NCBI GenBank assembly: GCA_013397935.1
Contig: VZRN01004390.1
Span: 815,706 to 879,705, forward strand
DNA: 64,000 bases
Reading direction: 5' to 3'
Origin: Dasyornis broadbenti
Taxonomy: Eukaryota > Chordata > Aves > Passeriformes > Dasyornithidae
Within the stretch, counting starts at the first letter, position 1, and each line of letters begins with the position of its first letter. This document shows, one piece after another, positions 1 to 13,800 of this stretch. Under the pieces are notes generated by a model, which was given only the letters and a program-made list of their open reading frames with translations, ran no database searches and was not told the DNA's origin. The position numbers and the translations under genes are program-made.

Positions 1-3000
1 TTTTCCTACTGTCTTCTTTCAAGGTATTGACTTGTAATTCTCCTATAACTCTTTTCAAGCTATTGTTAAAATAAGCAACTTTTGTTCTTCTATCTTTCAA
101 TGTTGGCCTTGTTGGCCTATCTGAACAAAATAATTTGGAGGTGCATTACACCTCCATTACACTGTAAGTAAGCTAAGTATTAATCTTGTTTTTAATCTTT
201 AAAGTGCTTTCCTATTCGTGTGGGCTTTTATGCTGAATCAGACTGTGCAAGTAAAGACATGCCCTAATGAGCCTGAGTTTGTACATCACAGAGAACTGCT
301 TAAATGTCCCACTGTGGGGAACTGTGCATGTTATCTATCATTAATCAATGGCAAACAAGCTAATTTTCTATGTGTTGTTGCATTGCTATTCAGTGTGTTA
401 AACAGTTGCATTAAAACAACATGACTAACAGCTTTGCAATGAGTAGTGGTAGTAGTTCCTGTTTGACTCAAATATAGCTATGTCAGCCTTAGGTAAGAGT
501 CCTATGTGAGTACTGTGATTCTGTCTATATTATATTAATACCTATTTTTTTTTTACTTTAATCATTTACCCTAAAGCAAGATTTGCCAATTCTCAGCACT
601 AATTCTCTAAGGGGTAAAAATGAAACAATTTTTAGAGTTATAATACTAGCTTTATCATATAAAGTCTTTCCAATTGCAGCAGGAAGTTTTGTACTTGCTG
701 TATGATTCATGGTTCTGGATGCCTATGTTTCCTTTCTTAATTTTTTGACCTATACAGAAAATGGGTAGTTTTTTTTAATTTCTCATCATTTTTGGGAAAA
801 AATAATAGATAAGTGACCTTGCAAGGCCTTTTCTTCCCCTCTACCTACTTGCTTTCATTATTTGTAAATATACTGTAAATGTATTTGACAGCAGGCTCCT
901 CTGGGAAGCTCCATATAACGGCTGGTAAAATCCAGGGCTCACTGGAAGTGGTAGCTTTGCCACAGAGAGCAGAAGTCCTGAATTTAATTTTGTGCTTTGC
1001 TTTTAGATTCTTATTTTATGCAAATAAAGTAACTATGATCTACTGAAAGAGTGTTGCAGGATTTCATTTACAACTTTTACTGTCTCCTGCAAGCCTGAAG
1101 AATTCAGCAAAGCATCTTAAAAGTGATATTCATTCCAGGTGGCAGAGACTCTGGTGTCTAGTTTAGAATTACTTCTTGCAAGTGTAAAGGTATGTTTTTA
1201 GATATTGACACGTCAAAATATTGGGAGGAGGAAACAAAATCGAGTAATTGCCAGGGCTGCTTTGTATTTATGCAAGAGTTGTGGGGATGGGTGGGTGGGA
1301 TGGAGAGGGGAAGAAACAGTGCTTAAACTTAACAAAAATATACATTGCACTGAGGTCCCAGGTAATACCTGTCTAGAAAGGAAACAAACAAACAAAACAC
1401 CTAAATCAAACCCACCAATCTGCTCATGTCTAAAAGTGATAATCTTATTTTGTGTGCTGTCCATATCTCCATAAAACAGTGTGATGCTCAATGAAAAAGC
1501 AACTGGACCTTTTAAAGGCTGCAGTGTAGCTACCTGGAAGAAGAGCATTCTTCAGCAAGGCCACAGAGAGTTTGAGCTCAGATGAACCACCAGCAAGTCC
1601 CACCGCAGGCTTTTACACAGCCCATTATCTGGCTGGACAGTCTCTGTGGCAGACAAAACATAGGGAGATTAGAAAGTCTGAGTTTGTGCATTTAAAATTA
1701 GAAGGTTCTCCTGGCATACAAAGCACACAGTTACATCTTAACCTAGAACAGCCACATATAGGAAAGGAAAACAGGTTCTTCTATAACTGAATTGTTGACA
1801 CAATTTTAGATGAGAGTTTAGAACATCTTCTAAGGGTAGTTCAGCTAGGAAAGAATCCTAACTAAGGGTTAAACAAAAGGGTCTTGTAGCAGAGGTGATG
1901 CTGTGTCTGAAGCTCACAAAGCAGATCAGGGAGCAGTGCTGCAGCTGCTCCACACATAGCACAGCTCTGCATGGTTGACTGCTGGCAGTGCTGTGAGGGG
2001 AAGCAGCAGTATATATGAGACAGTAGCTGCGATTGAGGCTGGGTTCGAAACATCCTTAAAGCAAAAATTGCTGCTTATCTTCCTTTTATTTCACCACCAG
2101 ATGTGGGAGCAAAAGGTAGGGCTTGGGGGAGCCATCTGACTCAAATTAGTTCTTCCTCTCACTTGAGTCTCTCATTGTTGAGACAGTAAAATTCAATCAT
2201 ATTGCTGCAAAGCCAACACAACTGATATTTTCATCAAAAACCGTACTGCTCCAAAAATCATACTGACTATATTATTTCAGACCATCAAAATCAGTTCAAA
2301 TTCTGAATACATTTCCTGGCCAAAAGATGACCTCAAATAAATGCCTGAAAAATGAGACAGTAATGCTAAACTGAAAACACATGGACAGTAGTATCTTGGA
2401 GCCCATTAACCTTAGGGCTAATGGATAGAAACTGCTCTAAAAGATTGGAAAAATAGCATAAGGCGAGTAAATACTACAAAGGAACCACAGACAAATCCAT
2501 TTTGCCAGAAAAAAACGAGGATACTAAGGTCTGTAGATTAATTTCTCAATACAGAAGCCTATTACAATCAAGATTTAGATTTGGTGAGTTTATAAAGGAA
2601 GAGAGGTTTTACAGTTCCTTTCGCATAACCAGAATCCTTGACATTAGGACTGTTTCAACCAAACTAGACTTAAAGGAAGCACCAGAGGCTAAGTGCTCGT
2701 TTTCCAGAGCTCAGAGAGAACTAGCAAATAAGGAAGCAGCATCAGAAGTATGTAGGCCAAATCCTGCAAACAGAAATGCTGAAATTTGCCTCACTGGTCC
2801 CCAAGGTAAAAGCTGAAGTTAGCAAGCTGCCAGTTGTTAAGAAAAGCTCCAAGGGCGTTCTCCTCTCATTTACAGCCCTTCAGAATAAGGTGGCTCTGAA
2901 GTCATGAACCAAATACTCACTCTAGAAAGTAAACTAAACCACAATGCACTAACCCTAAAAAAACCTGAACGATTTGCAGTATCAGAGACACCTTGCTCAG

Positions 3001-6000
3001 AAAGGCATTCTTATGTCCCCTTCTTAACGAAAAATGGAGAGCAGCAATTGTCATTTGGCTACAGTACTACTTTATGCTAGAGACAAGTGAATTCTAGTTT
3101 TTTGGTTTGGGTTGAGTTTTGAATCGTTTGTGGTTTGGTGGGTTTTGTTGTTTTGGGGCTTTTCCCCCCCTCCTTTCTGGTTTTTAACTTTAGTAGCAAA
3201 CTGCTCTGTTCATGTGGAAAGCAACTAACCTGATTTTTGAAGCAAGAATTGTGAGATGAAAGGAACCCCTTTAGAGACTTTAAGGCCACCAATAGAAACA
3301 TAAATGTATTGGAGTGCAGAAGAAAGTGCAAAAATTATACTTCTGCACACAAATGAGTGCAAATGTGCTTGCACAGCATTTTGTGAACATAACACATCCT
3401 CACTCTACCCAGATTCCTGATTATTTTGTGTGGTCAGAAAACTGTGAAAGACATAAGCTTGCAAAATTGAAAATTCAAAGTGGCACCAACAAATTTAAAG
3501 AACTATACTCAGAGGGGGAGGCAAGATGTGTGAATGGGAAAAAAACCCTAACCCAAACCTACAAAGCACTCGCCCCTCAGCAGCAGGATTTCTCCCTGAC
3601 TATTCACCAACCTACCATTTGTAAAGGTTCAGAACTGTAGGCATTTTTAATTAATAGCCAGTAGAAAATTGGTAGACCATTAATGTTTAAAAAATATTTA
3701 CACACACACACAAACCCTCTTAACGCAACAGCTTCATCTTTAACAGCATGGTGGGCTCCACAGTTGCCCTATGTAGGGCTTAAGTCTTTGAGTTTACATA
3801 GCTCAATCGCACTAAGTTGTTTTGTAGTGAGAACCTGGAAGACCTGAGGGACAAGACATCACTTGGGAAACTAGGTGTGCCAAATATGAAGGCATTTTAT
3901 TCTCACTTGGATAAGTGACAAGGATATGGAGCTAGGAATTCAGCCAAGCAGATGTGCCTCAACATGTCAGAGGGGTGGAAAAGCAGCAACTGGGAGGAAA
4001 AATGACTGCTCTGTGAGCCTTTGTGAAGTGCCTCTCTGCTGTGGATTAGGCACACAGGACTGGAATGACTTTCAGTTATCATCATACCTCAATCTCCCAA
4101 CAATCACAGGCACCCATTTCAGATAATGGGAATTTTGTACTGTGTCTTAGCCCTCAACCCCCTTTAACGATTACTGATGCCACCACTCAGAGGGCAGTAT
4201 TTTTAGAGGTACCTCTTGCAGCACTACCCCATCATCCAGTCAACAGATTTAGAAAACTCCCTGTCTGCTCTCTTTATCCAAAAACACCTTAACTGTAACA
4301 CCTTCAAAGAAAGAAAAAAAAAAAAAAAAAAAAAAAAAAGGGGCAAAGGCTCTAACAAAATTTATGTGAAGACAGTTGCTCTGGTGGGCAGGTTCACTTC
4401 ACAACCAGCTTTTCTGCTTATTCTTACACTAATGCTGGCTGTTGGCACAGAATTACTCCAGAATTAACACTCCCATCAATCACCACTCATTTTGGCTGAT
4501 TAAAAAGTCAATCTTTTTAGATTTACCAAAACACAAGGCCGAGAACAAAACTTGCCAGCTATTTCTTTAGTCCTGCTTTGCTTTACTGCTTCACTAGTAA
4601 TAGCCTAAATCTTACAATGTTGAAAATCAAGTTTTATCTGTACATATACAATGATGGTTAATTATACTTTTATAAATTACTGTTTCCTGCAGCTGGAACA
4701 TGAGGAGGCAGAATCATCCAGAAATTAACTAATGCAGCAAGGCTTTTTCCCCCTCCTCTTCTCAGTCAGAAACTTGTTATTTTAATAACTAAAATTCTAA
4801 GCAAACACACAGATGCTCATGCTTTTAAGCTTCAAGACAAAGTACTATTAGCAGACATAGAAAGTATTAAGAGATTGCTGCTCTCCAAACCAAACACACA
4901 ACAAATAGTTCCTTTCTGCATTCATTGTAGCGATTTTGCCAGAATAGAAAGAGCAGTTTTGGTTTCTTAGTCGAGAGCTGTTAAGACTACAACTCCCCAA
5001 TAATCTATCATTCCACTTTTATCTAGGCTAAGCAGGTAACAGGACAGCTGATTTACATGAGAAAAGACAATTCAATAATAATAAAATGTGCATTGTCCTA
5101 AAAGCTTCTTGTCTTTATGCAATTTCCCCATTTGGAACCAAACATGCCACAGGTTTCTTTTATGTGGCAACCCTTCTCTGAAAGTGTGTCTCTAAAAATT
5201 ATTTAACTCCTGCAGAAAAGAAGTTTGTTGCATGCAGAAGAGATATCATGAAAGCCTGTTATTACAAAAGACAAGAAAACCAGCTATTTTTCTGAAGCTG
5301 GAATACTTACTGCACTAAGTCTTTAAATCCATAGAATATTTGAAATGAGTAGACGTGGCAACTGCAAGATCCAAGCATAATTTGGGCTTTTTGAAAGCGA
5401 AGTTCAATAGATTAAATTCAATTTGACAAAGAGACATCACAAATTACAAGAGCTAAACTGTCTACAGGTCACTTTGAAGTATGATACTAGGATGCATATG
5501 TATTTCAACACTTACACCTGTAAGAGCAAGCAGTTTTGGAATGTAACATTATCTTGATATTCAGATTTGGGTTAATTGTTTCACAAGACACATAGTGCTT
5601 ATGTAAAAAAAAAAGTATCAAGAATACAGTAACAATATCAGTAAAGTCCACTAGTTCTGTTTATTTCAAGCCTATACATATAGAAAGCAGCCTCCTTCCC
5701 AAATCCACAGAAAACTTATTCACAGAACTGTATTAAAAGAAGTCAGAAGCATATTTGTAAAAGCATTTAATCATTTTGGCATCTATCACTTTCCAAAGGG
5801 GATTGAAATGGTTCTAAGCACTTAATTGAAAGAATAAGAGAAAAATAAAAAGGCAGAAAAGATAAATGTGGCATCCTTGTGTTTTGTTACAGCAAAGAAC
5901 AGATGTTTGAGACTCCAACACTTAGTTGCTCATCTACACTACAGTGCTCAACATAATGACTGCCTGAAGTGAAGCAGTGATCCATATGAATCAGAAACAC

Positions 6001-6270
6001 TATGGAACACATTCAAGCTGAAATAGCAGATCTCATTTTACAGCAATGTGATAATAGCAGCCATAATCTACATAAAGAGATACTACAGAACTTCAGTCAG
6101 TACAGAAACAAAAGTATTCTAAGTCTGCAATAGTTGAAGACTATGTGAATATTTCCACTTTATCCCTTTAACTGATAGTGCTACACCTTCTGCCTCCCTT
6201 ACGGCAGGTTAGTATCAGAGTCCAGCTTAGTACTCAATGCAAAAAACAAGAACAGAAACAATACTGCAGC
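1..6270. other. AT-rich sequence downstream of KATNBL1, no gene seen
   Basis: No splice-flanked frame resembling a known protein was found on either strand. It contains a 26-base poly(A) run (4314-4339), a short CA repeat near 3701-3713 and T/G-rich low complexity near 3098-3185. Isolated open frames of about 100 codons (2502-2816, 3314-3640) have no recognisable content. Confidence 0.6.
4314..4339 (+). repeat. poly(A) run
   Basis: Uninterrupted A run preceded by AAAGAAAG. No LINE body or gene-derived sequence was recognised upstream, so I do not call it a retrocopy tail. Confidence 0.9.
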
Positions 6271-6294
6271 TATGATTGTTTAGAATGAAAGCAC

Positions 6295-6300
6295 TTTATT
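6295..6300 (-). terminator. candidate poly(A) signal of KATNBL1
   Basis: AATAAA on the minus strand is followed by GTGCTTTCATTC and then, about 35-50 nt further on, by a T/G-rich stretch (TGTTTCTGTTCTTG...). This is the usual downstream element arrangement. Other AATAAA hexamers nearer the stop lack so clear a GT-rich element. Confidence 0.45.
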
Positions 6301-7177
6301 TTTTTCCAACCAAGTTCAAAGTCAAACTTGCAGCTGTGAGTGCACACTTCAATTTGCAGGTGTTAACAACTTTTGCGTGAACAGTTTTAAAGATGGGAAT
6401 TTTTCACAATTTCTTCAAACCGAGTCATGTCAAATAGCTAGCCCTATGTTTTGTCTAGAATTCCCATCTTCCCCTCCCAACTTCTAACAAGTGACACTCT
6501 TAGCATAGGTAAAGTAGATGAGCAATAAATAACATCATTAAGTGCTAAAGAATATATGTGGAAAGGGAGAGAAATAGTTGCATTTAGTCTCATTCTGAGA
6601 CATAAAACCAGCCATGTAACTCATTGAATAAACATAAATTGTTTAAAGAAGGATAATATAAGCACTAATAATACAAGCATGCTCAATCTATTTTCTCTGT
6701 GAATCTTTATCTGTAGCCTACAATGATTACTGTGTGTAGGATGGTAGACTGAAGGCAAAAATTAGACTACACTGTCTGGCTTTTATCCATGGCTATTAAA
6801 AACTGTTTCATTTTTTCTTCCTTCACTAATGCAGCATCAGCTCAATATAAAGTTCAACTCAAAATAATCAACTGCTTTCATAAACTTTAGCATTTGCATT
6901 GTGCAGAGCTGGAGTAACTTCACACCAGTACCATAATTTGCATGGTTTTGTATTCTGAAATAGTTGACTATGAAGCACCAGTTTCACTTTGCACCAGAAA
7001 ACTATGCACAAAAAATAGCTGCAAATCTCCACACTAACTAAGACAGACATTCAGTCTTCTGTAGAACTGGAAGATCTGGCAAGAGGAACTGGCAAAAGCA
7101 ACCACTTGTTTAGTCTAAAATGTAAGATTCACATAAGATACTTTCAAAGATTCCACACATAAGAACGTCCACGCTTT

Positions 7178-7257
7178 CAAAAAAACAAAAACAACAAAAA
7201 AAGAAAGAAAGAAAAAAAAAAAACAAAAAAAAACCAACCAAAAAACCCAACCAAAAC
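7178..7257. repeat. A-rich low-complexity tract with AAAG and CCAACC units
   Basis: The tract runs of A, then AAAG repeats, then A-rich CCAACCAAAAAACCCAACC. Read on the KATNBL1 sense strand it is a U/G-rich block inside the presumed 3' UTR. Confidence 0.8.
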
Positions 7258-9740
7258 ACTAATTAGCACAGTAGCATCCATCTTCAAAACCTTTATCTCT
7301 TCAATGCAAAACACATAAAGACCTCTTAACTCCAAACTTGCCTACTTCAGATGCCAGAAGATAGAAATAACTTATGCTTTAAGATACATAGGCCATAATG
7401 CAGTGGGGCTGATGTCACCCAGCATAGAGCATGCATACTTTGTCCTTTCCTATTCTCCCTTCCCTCTTGCACATCAAGTGTTAAAACTGCAGCTTCTAAT
7501 AAAGCAGCCTACAGGACGGGAGAAATAATTTTATTTATATCACACTGCAGAGGGTAAGCTCCTGGAGGGCTGATGCTAAACTTTTTAATACCAACAACAA
7601 TCTGTAAGCACTATTAGTCTGGAACTGCGGTACCTGCATGATAAGAGTAGAGGACTCTTTCCTGAGACATGGGCATAGCTCCTTCAGAACAGAGACACAT
7701 GCATAATCATTAAGACATGCTAATTTTTAATACCCAGCTAATTAATGAGATAGCTTTTTCCATCTACACTCTTCAGCAAGCTATCAGCAATACCTCAACT
7801 TGGCTGCTTACATTTACAAAATACTAGACTTTTTTTTCTCAGCCCTGCAGAGACAGTTTGCCAGAAGGATTCTTCAATTTCAGTTTAGGGGATGGGCAAA
7901 TCCTGAGTCACACTTTTAAAAGAAGTACTGCTTCAGCAAAACAGCCTCAAGTACTTTCAGGGAACACTGAGGCAAAAGACATAGTGTCTTTCAAAGACAT
8001 CAGTTTCATAGCAACTGGTACAACATGAAGAACAGCTTCACGGAGGCGTTCTTCATCCTCAAGCACATACGTGCTTCTGCATCACAAGAACATACAGGAA
8101 AAGAATTAATTCTGCCTGGATCTTTTGATGCATCTCAGAAACAGCATTTTTAGAAAGTATCATGAAGATTAGCATTTATGCACAAGATTGCTCATAAACT
8201 TAGTTCTTAGATTCACTGAGACAACTATATGGATTTAGTGGAATTACACAGCTGTTCAGATATTCAACTCATGCTGACTTTGACCAGATATTATACATGT
8301 ACACTCTGTAACAGCAAAATTGATTCCTACCCATTTCAGAACTAAAGTGAGTACAAGAAGCTGAGCCTGAATATTAGTGTGAGTAGTTTGAATGAATTAA
8401 GAACATGATGGAAAAAATAATTTCGTAATACAGACACCTGAATCCTGTTCTTACAGTCTAGTAGCTGCCTGAAAATAGTAAAAAATTCATTTAAAATAAG
8501 GCACAGATACTAATGACTTAATGTTTAATACTGTATCATTGATGCTGTCAAAATATAACTTTTGGCAGTTAAAAAGAATGCATTACTTTATTAGATATTC
8601 CTCAATCATGATCCTCAAGTCAATCTTGCCTTGCCTCTAAAACAAAAGTATTGTCCACAGATAGGGTTTGGCAACGTTATGGCCACATACAGAATTCATT
8701 ATAAGCCCATGTATCTAAATCTACGTTCAAGCTGGATTTTTAAATACTGGAGTATCCCTTTAATCAATTACAACTATGCTTTCTTATATTATCAGAAATA
8801 AATGGCCATGAGTTACTTTGTCTATTAAAACACCCCAAAATATAAGAAAAATTATCTGAGTTTCCATTACCTTTACAGTATTCTCCTTGAGGAACAATCT
8901 AAGAGTTTCAGCAATTGTTACCCAAAGGATGAAGTTAAATTTTGTTACTTTTACATTTAAGTGCTCAACAGAACAGTAAAGTAATATAAGAATGTTCCTT
9001 TAAATTTTTTAATTGACAGTAAGAACATTTAAAAAGGTCCTATCTCAAAATTTTTGAGCATGAAATATCTCTAATGATACATAATAATTCTAGCAAAAAG
9101 AATTTGGCTATGTGCATGTCTCCAGATTGTCCCACAATGTTGTCAGTTTTGGGATGTCCCAGGAACTCTTTGTAATTGACTGCCCTAGGAAATGCAAAAC
9201 CTTTGGTGGTTTACAGAACAGTCAAAAAACCAAAAGCACCAAGTTCTGATGACAGATTTCTAGCTGGCCTTCAGAAGTCACCAATAATGATACATAAACT
9301 AAATACAAAATAAAGCAACAGGAGGCCTAAGAGTTATTGACCACTACAGGAGTTTAAAATTAATTTATTTAATGTGTAAAGCAAAAACCACTTGGGGCTA
9401 TCAAAAGACTCTTCTGCATGTCAATAAAAGTGCACATGCTTAATGCTAGGTATGAAAACAACCCTTGTATATACTTAGTTTTTTAAGGAAGAAGTGTATT
9501 TGGTCATACATGCTGTGCATGTATACTTTAAAGTGAAAAGCTGGCACTTCATTAGTTTTAACTGAAAAAGCAAGCTTCCTAATCACAAAATTAAAAAAGG
9601 CAACAGCAAGCCTAAGATTAAGACTCCCTCAGAGCTATTAAGATATAGCTTTTAAATTAAAATAGAACAGCTTATCAATATGACAGTAAAAGAGTTTACA
9701 GCTGTATTGTCAATGCTGTTGTTGGTATGAATTTGCCATC

Positions 9741-9766
9741 ATTGATCAAGCAAGGGCTTGATCAAT
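9741..9766. repeat. perfect 11-bp inverted repeat, 4-nt loop
   Basis: ATTGATCAAGC, loop AAGG, GCTTGATCAAT. Each arm contains the palindrome TTGATCAA. It lies inside the presumed 3' UTR and would form an RNA stem-loop in the transcript. Confidence 0.85.
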
Positions 9767-10822
9767 TTTGCAAAAGCTCTTTGTCAGTTTCTTAAAGGAG
9801 GTAGTATAAACAGGATGTGATTTGAATAACATGGCCTCACCTGGCTGTAAACATTTCAAACAATAGACATAAATATCTATGATAAAAAGCATTGTGTAAG
9901 AGATTATTCTAAAAATTGGGTTTTTTTAACTTGAAAAGAAAAAACAGTAGATATATTTAATATATTTACTTATTTGCATGTAGTTTGAATGATACAGAAC
10001 AAGATTACTGTGTTAGAAATCCACATACAATATAAAAACATTTGTTAGACATAAATTCACCATTCTGCTGACATTTGCAATAACTGCTTATCCAAGCTTA
10101 ACTTCAGGTATTTATACTATTTTTTCATACATGAATCTTTGTATATGTGCAATGTTTATTAACTACACAATGTGAAACCCTGATTTTTGTAGTTTTTCAT
10201 CACAATCAGACCATAATAGCTATTTGCATCTTAACACATTGGCTTTTTGAAACACTAGTAATTAAGGCATCTTTGCTGTATAATTTCTCAATAGTGCAAA
10301 CAAAAACTGTCTTTAATAATTTGATTAAAACATAGAAGTAGCTGAATATCCCAAAGTTTTTTGTATTTTTTAAATGTAATTGGAAGATAGTTGTGCATTT
10401 TGGAGTTCTCTTGTGAAAGAGACATTTAAAAGCTCTTAATGCTGATTGGTTTTGTTGGTTCCTTATAACTGGTTCTGCTGTCTTGTCTTCACAACAGTAC
10501 AATTCATCTTCTTTTATGTGATGATGTTGTAAAATACAGTAGCATTTAAAGGAACACCTAGTAACTGAGGAAATCCCAAATGCAGCAAAGGCATACAGTT
10601 TTCATAGTGCACTTTCACCTCACTGAAGTAAAAGTTGCTCCTACTAGACATTTTTCCACTTCAATGTGAAGTAGATTGTTAGGGTTTTGTTAGTGGTTTC
10701 ATTAAACAGCTTGACAGTTCAGTTCTCTTCTGCCAGTATCTCTCAAAAGGCTTTCAGTACATATTTTCAGGGATACTTTAGGGGATTGTTTCACCACATA
10801 AGCACACAGTTTCCCCATCATG

Positions 10823-10855
10823 TCAGTGTAGCTGCAATAAATAAGCATTTACATC
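10823..10855 (-). CDS. KATNBL1: KATNBL1 exon 10, coding part of the terminal exon
   Basis: The acceptor is ttttccttctag. The exon encodes only DVNAYLLQLH and TGA. The C-terminus matches the family ending DVDAYLLQLH apart from one Asp-to-Asn change. The exon continues as 3' UTR. Confidence 0.95.
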   Translation of the reverse strand, partial: DVNAYLLQLH

Positions 10856-13800
10856 CTAGAAGGAAAAAAAGGAGAAAGTGTTTGTCAAATTATTTATAGC
10901 TGTAACATCAACTCTATGTCTGCAGCAGGGTAACCAATCAGGACCATAACACAACAATAATTCAATTTGCCCAAATTTCAGAAGTTATCTTCATGATTAC
11001 TTTCAATTAATGCTTTCAATGACATTTCTTTATGTACTAAAAAGCCTGCAAGAAGAGTAGAATTAGTTTTCAAAGTCATGAATTTATTGTTATTCCTCTG
11101 CTCCCTGCATGAACAGGAAAGATAATCATCATTATATGATCATGGAGTTAAAGCATTTTCTGTATGATATTCCTTCACCCAATCCCTCCAATATTCTTGT
11201 ACTATTTTTGCTCCTGACTTGCTTAGGTGACCTTGGTCACAATCTATCCTGATATACATTAAGAAGCCAGCAAATGAACATAAAGGGAACTTGCACCCTA
11301 GAGAAACAAACTGACACTACCCATAGCTGCTATGCTGATCTAGCAAAAGAACTAGGCAGTGTACATTACATGTTCTCATAGCTCCACCAATTGGGAGTTA
11401 GAACTCAGTTGTCTGCATCCCTGCTGACTGAAACTGCAAGAAGTTTGTAATTGTCCTTGTAGGGACATTAAAAATTGACATTGAAGTCATAGGTGCACAG
11501 AAGTCCCAGAAAAAAAAAGAAATAACTTACTTGTTTGATACATCAAAGTGATCAATTCTGTAGCACAGAATTATAGATTCCACAAAACCCCTTAAGATGT
11601 AAGTAAAATACGCAATTTTTAAGTTCTTTTCAAGTTCACTCAAATCCTGCACACATCTAAGTGTCTGCTGTAACTCCTTTCTCACTGTCTACCTTCATCA
11701 GGTCTCTCCAACTGGAGAAACTTCTTACTTAGTGTAACTTTTGGTGCCCAATCTCAGAAAGTCGTGTTTAGAGCAAGAGCACGAGATGCAAAACATCCAT
11801 CTACCAGACACCCTCATTATGTTACTGATACCACAACTTACTGAGAAAGCCAAGCAGGGATTTGTCTCAGAAAGATCTCCTGATCTCCACAAACTCATCA
11901 TTTTCTAAGCATTAGGTCAGCAATAAGCTTACAATTTAGTATCTTACCACTTGCCCCAGTCACCAGAGGTGTAAATGCCAATGACATTCCTGGGCTAAGA
12001 TTCTCCATTCTGCATTACACTTACAATCTACAAAAATGGGTACAACAGATCTAAGACATCTGTCGTCTCCACAGTCTACTCAACTGAGCCCTTTTTTATA
12101 TCAATTTTAAGGCTCATTACTATTAGCTACTTTGTTACTAAGGAGATGCTTCTTCTGTAAAGAAAGAAAAAAGGCTAAAAAATATTACCATTCTAAAATC
12201 ACACAACTATCATAGGCAATCAACTCCAGATTTCTGTAAAAACCATGCAATATACTTGAGCATTAGCAGAAACTAAAGTAAAAGCGTTTCTGTCAACCAC
12301 AGTTTAATGTAAGTAAAACAGGAGGAACACTGCAAGTTATACAACTATGTTTAATACTGAACACAGCTGGGACTGGATTACCTTAGCTATATTACCAGTA
12401 TATCCTGGAACCAGAGTAAGATGATTCTCCTGTTCCCACAAAACACTTAGTTGTTGTTTTAGAATATGAATATTTCTGAAAGAGAATGAATATCACTTTA
12501 TAACATAAGAAGTACATTTCAGTAGTCACTTTTAGTAAAATAATTTATTTCAGTAAAATAAATTATTAATACTGCATACAGACTTTGCCTATAAAATAGA
12601 TATTGCCACAAGATCTGAAAAATTGATTCAATTTCTACAGCATTTTTATAATCCCTGATATGATTATGTTCTATATGTATTAAAACATGCAGAAAAAAAA
12701 AGAGAAACAAAACCAGTAATTTGACTATCCTTAAAGTAAGCTTCCAAACACCACCTGTGTCTTAAGAACAAAAGAACCACTTTAAGGTTTAACTTTAAAA
12801 TTACAATTTTGCCTTTTGTAAGCAAGGTATGCTCCTACTGATCAAAATTAAAACAGATTGAGAAGATACAGGCTACAGAAACACATTTAAATATTTCCCA
12901 ATACTATACTCACCCATCTTCTGCCTTTTCTGTATGTGCAGACAGTTCTGACCACCATCTTTTAATGACAGCCTGAAGCCAGTTTAAGCCGACTATCACG
13001 TATCTGTAACAACACATTTTACACATTATGCATTTTCCCCTCCCTTTACGTTATCTACATGTCAGATAAAGCGTTGAGATAAATTGGTAAGCAATTTAGA
13101 AAATAACACATTTTCTACTCTGAAAGTAGAGAAATCTAGACAAATTGCTAAGTTTAAATACTTGCCTACATTTGCAATTTCCAAGTGGTAAACTGAAGCT
13201 CTTGTTGAAAAAGTAGAAATTCTTCAGGTATTCTGCCTGAAGACTCAGTTGTGATTTCATGTTGTAAAGCATACTAGAACCTCTCTGCTATTCTTTTTTA
13301 CTGTTTAGGTAAATAAATCTGCATAAGAGCAAAGCCAGTCCTCTCCCTCAAGTTCTTAACACTGCAGAAAAAAATTTCTGCGCCACAGTTTTGTTAAAGG
13401 ATAAAGGTTCACAGTAAAGCTTCTATTCCAGAGCTTTCTCATTTCCTGAAAAAGGCAGAGTTGGGAGAAGAGGCAGAGGGAACAAAAGGCAGAGGACTAA
13501 AAACCATTAATTTCCAGGGCTCTGCACAGCCAGGAAGTAATAGAGTTTCAAAAACATCCCAAACTGATACTTACTCTTCGTATTTGCTTTTAAGCAGAGA
13601 TTTCACTAAAGGCAAAAGATCTACACAGCAGCCAACTGAAACATATGGTTTTTCTTCCTGTAGACTTAAAAAACAAGATGTTTCAGAACTGCTTGAACTT
13701 CAGTGTGGTTGTACACAGAGTCTAATCCCCCACTTTTTTTTGTTTGTACCTGTTTGTAAGCACAGGAAGGCAGTCTACTACTACTCCAAGATCCTGTATC

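Larger units (their letters stand above)
6275..10822 (-). other. KATNBL1: probable KATNBL1 3' UTR
   Basis: The sequence after the stop codon is AT-rich, with no splice-flanked coding exon and no clear LINE insertion. Several AATAAA hexamers occur on the minus strand (10155-10160, 9362-9367, 8587-8592, 7528-7533 approximately). The signal at 6295-6300 has the best downstream context, so the UTR may be up to about 4.5 kb with shorter alternatives. The extent is inferred and has no transcript support here. A perfect hairpin lies at 9741-9766 and a homopurine/AC-rich tract at 7178-7257. Confidence 0.5.

Noticed and set aside
2030..2060. GGGTTCGAAAC resembling a tRNA B box
   Set aside because: There is no matching A box, acceptor stem or anticodon arm at the right distance.
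2502..2816. 104-codon open frame on the plus strand
   Set aside because: No known domain, no splice context or promoter, and ordinary AT-rich composition. Frames of this length occur by chance in 64 kb.
3314..3640. 108-codon open frame on the plus strand
   Set aside because: Low-complexity, non-family-like translation with no start context or neighbouring exon. Treated as chance.
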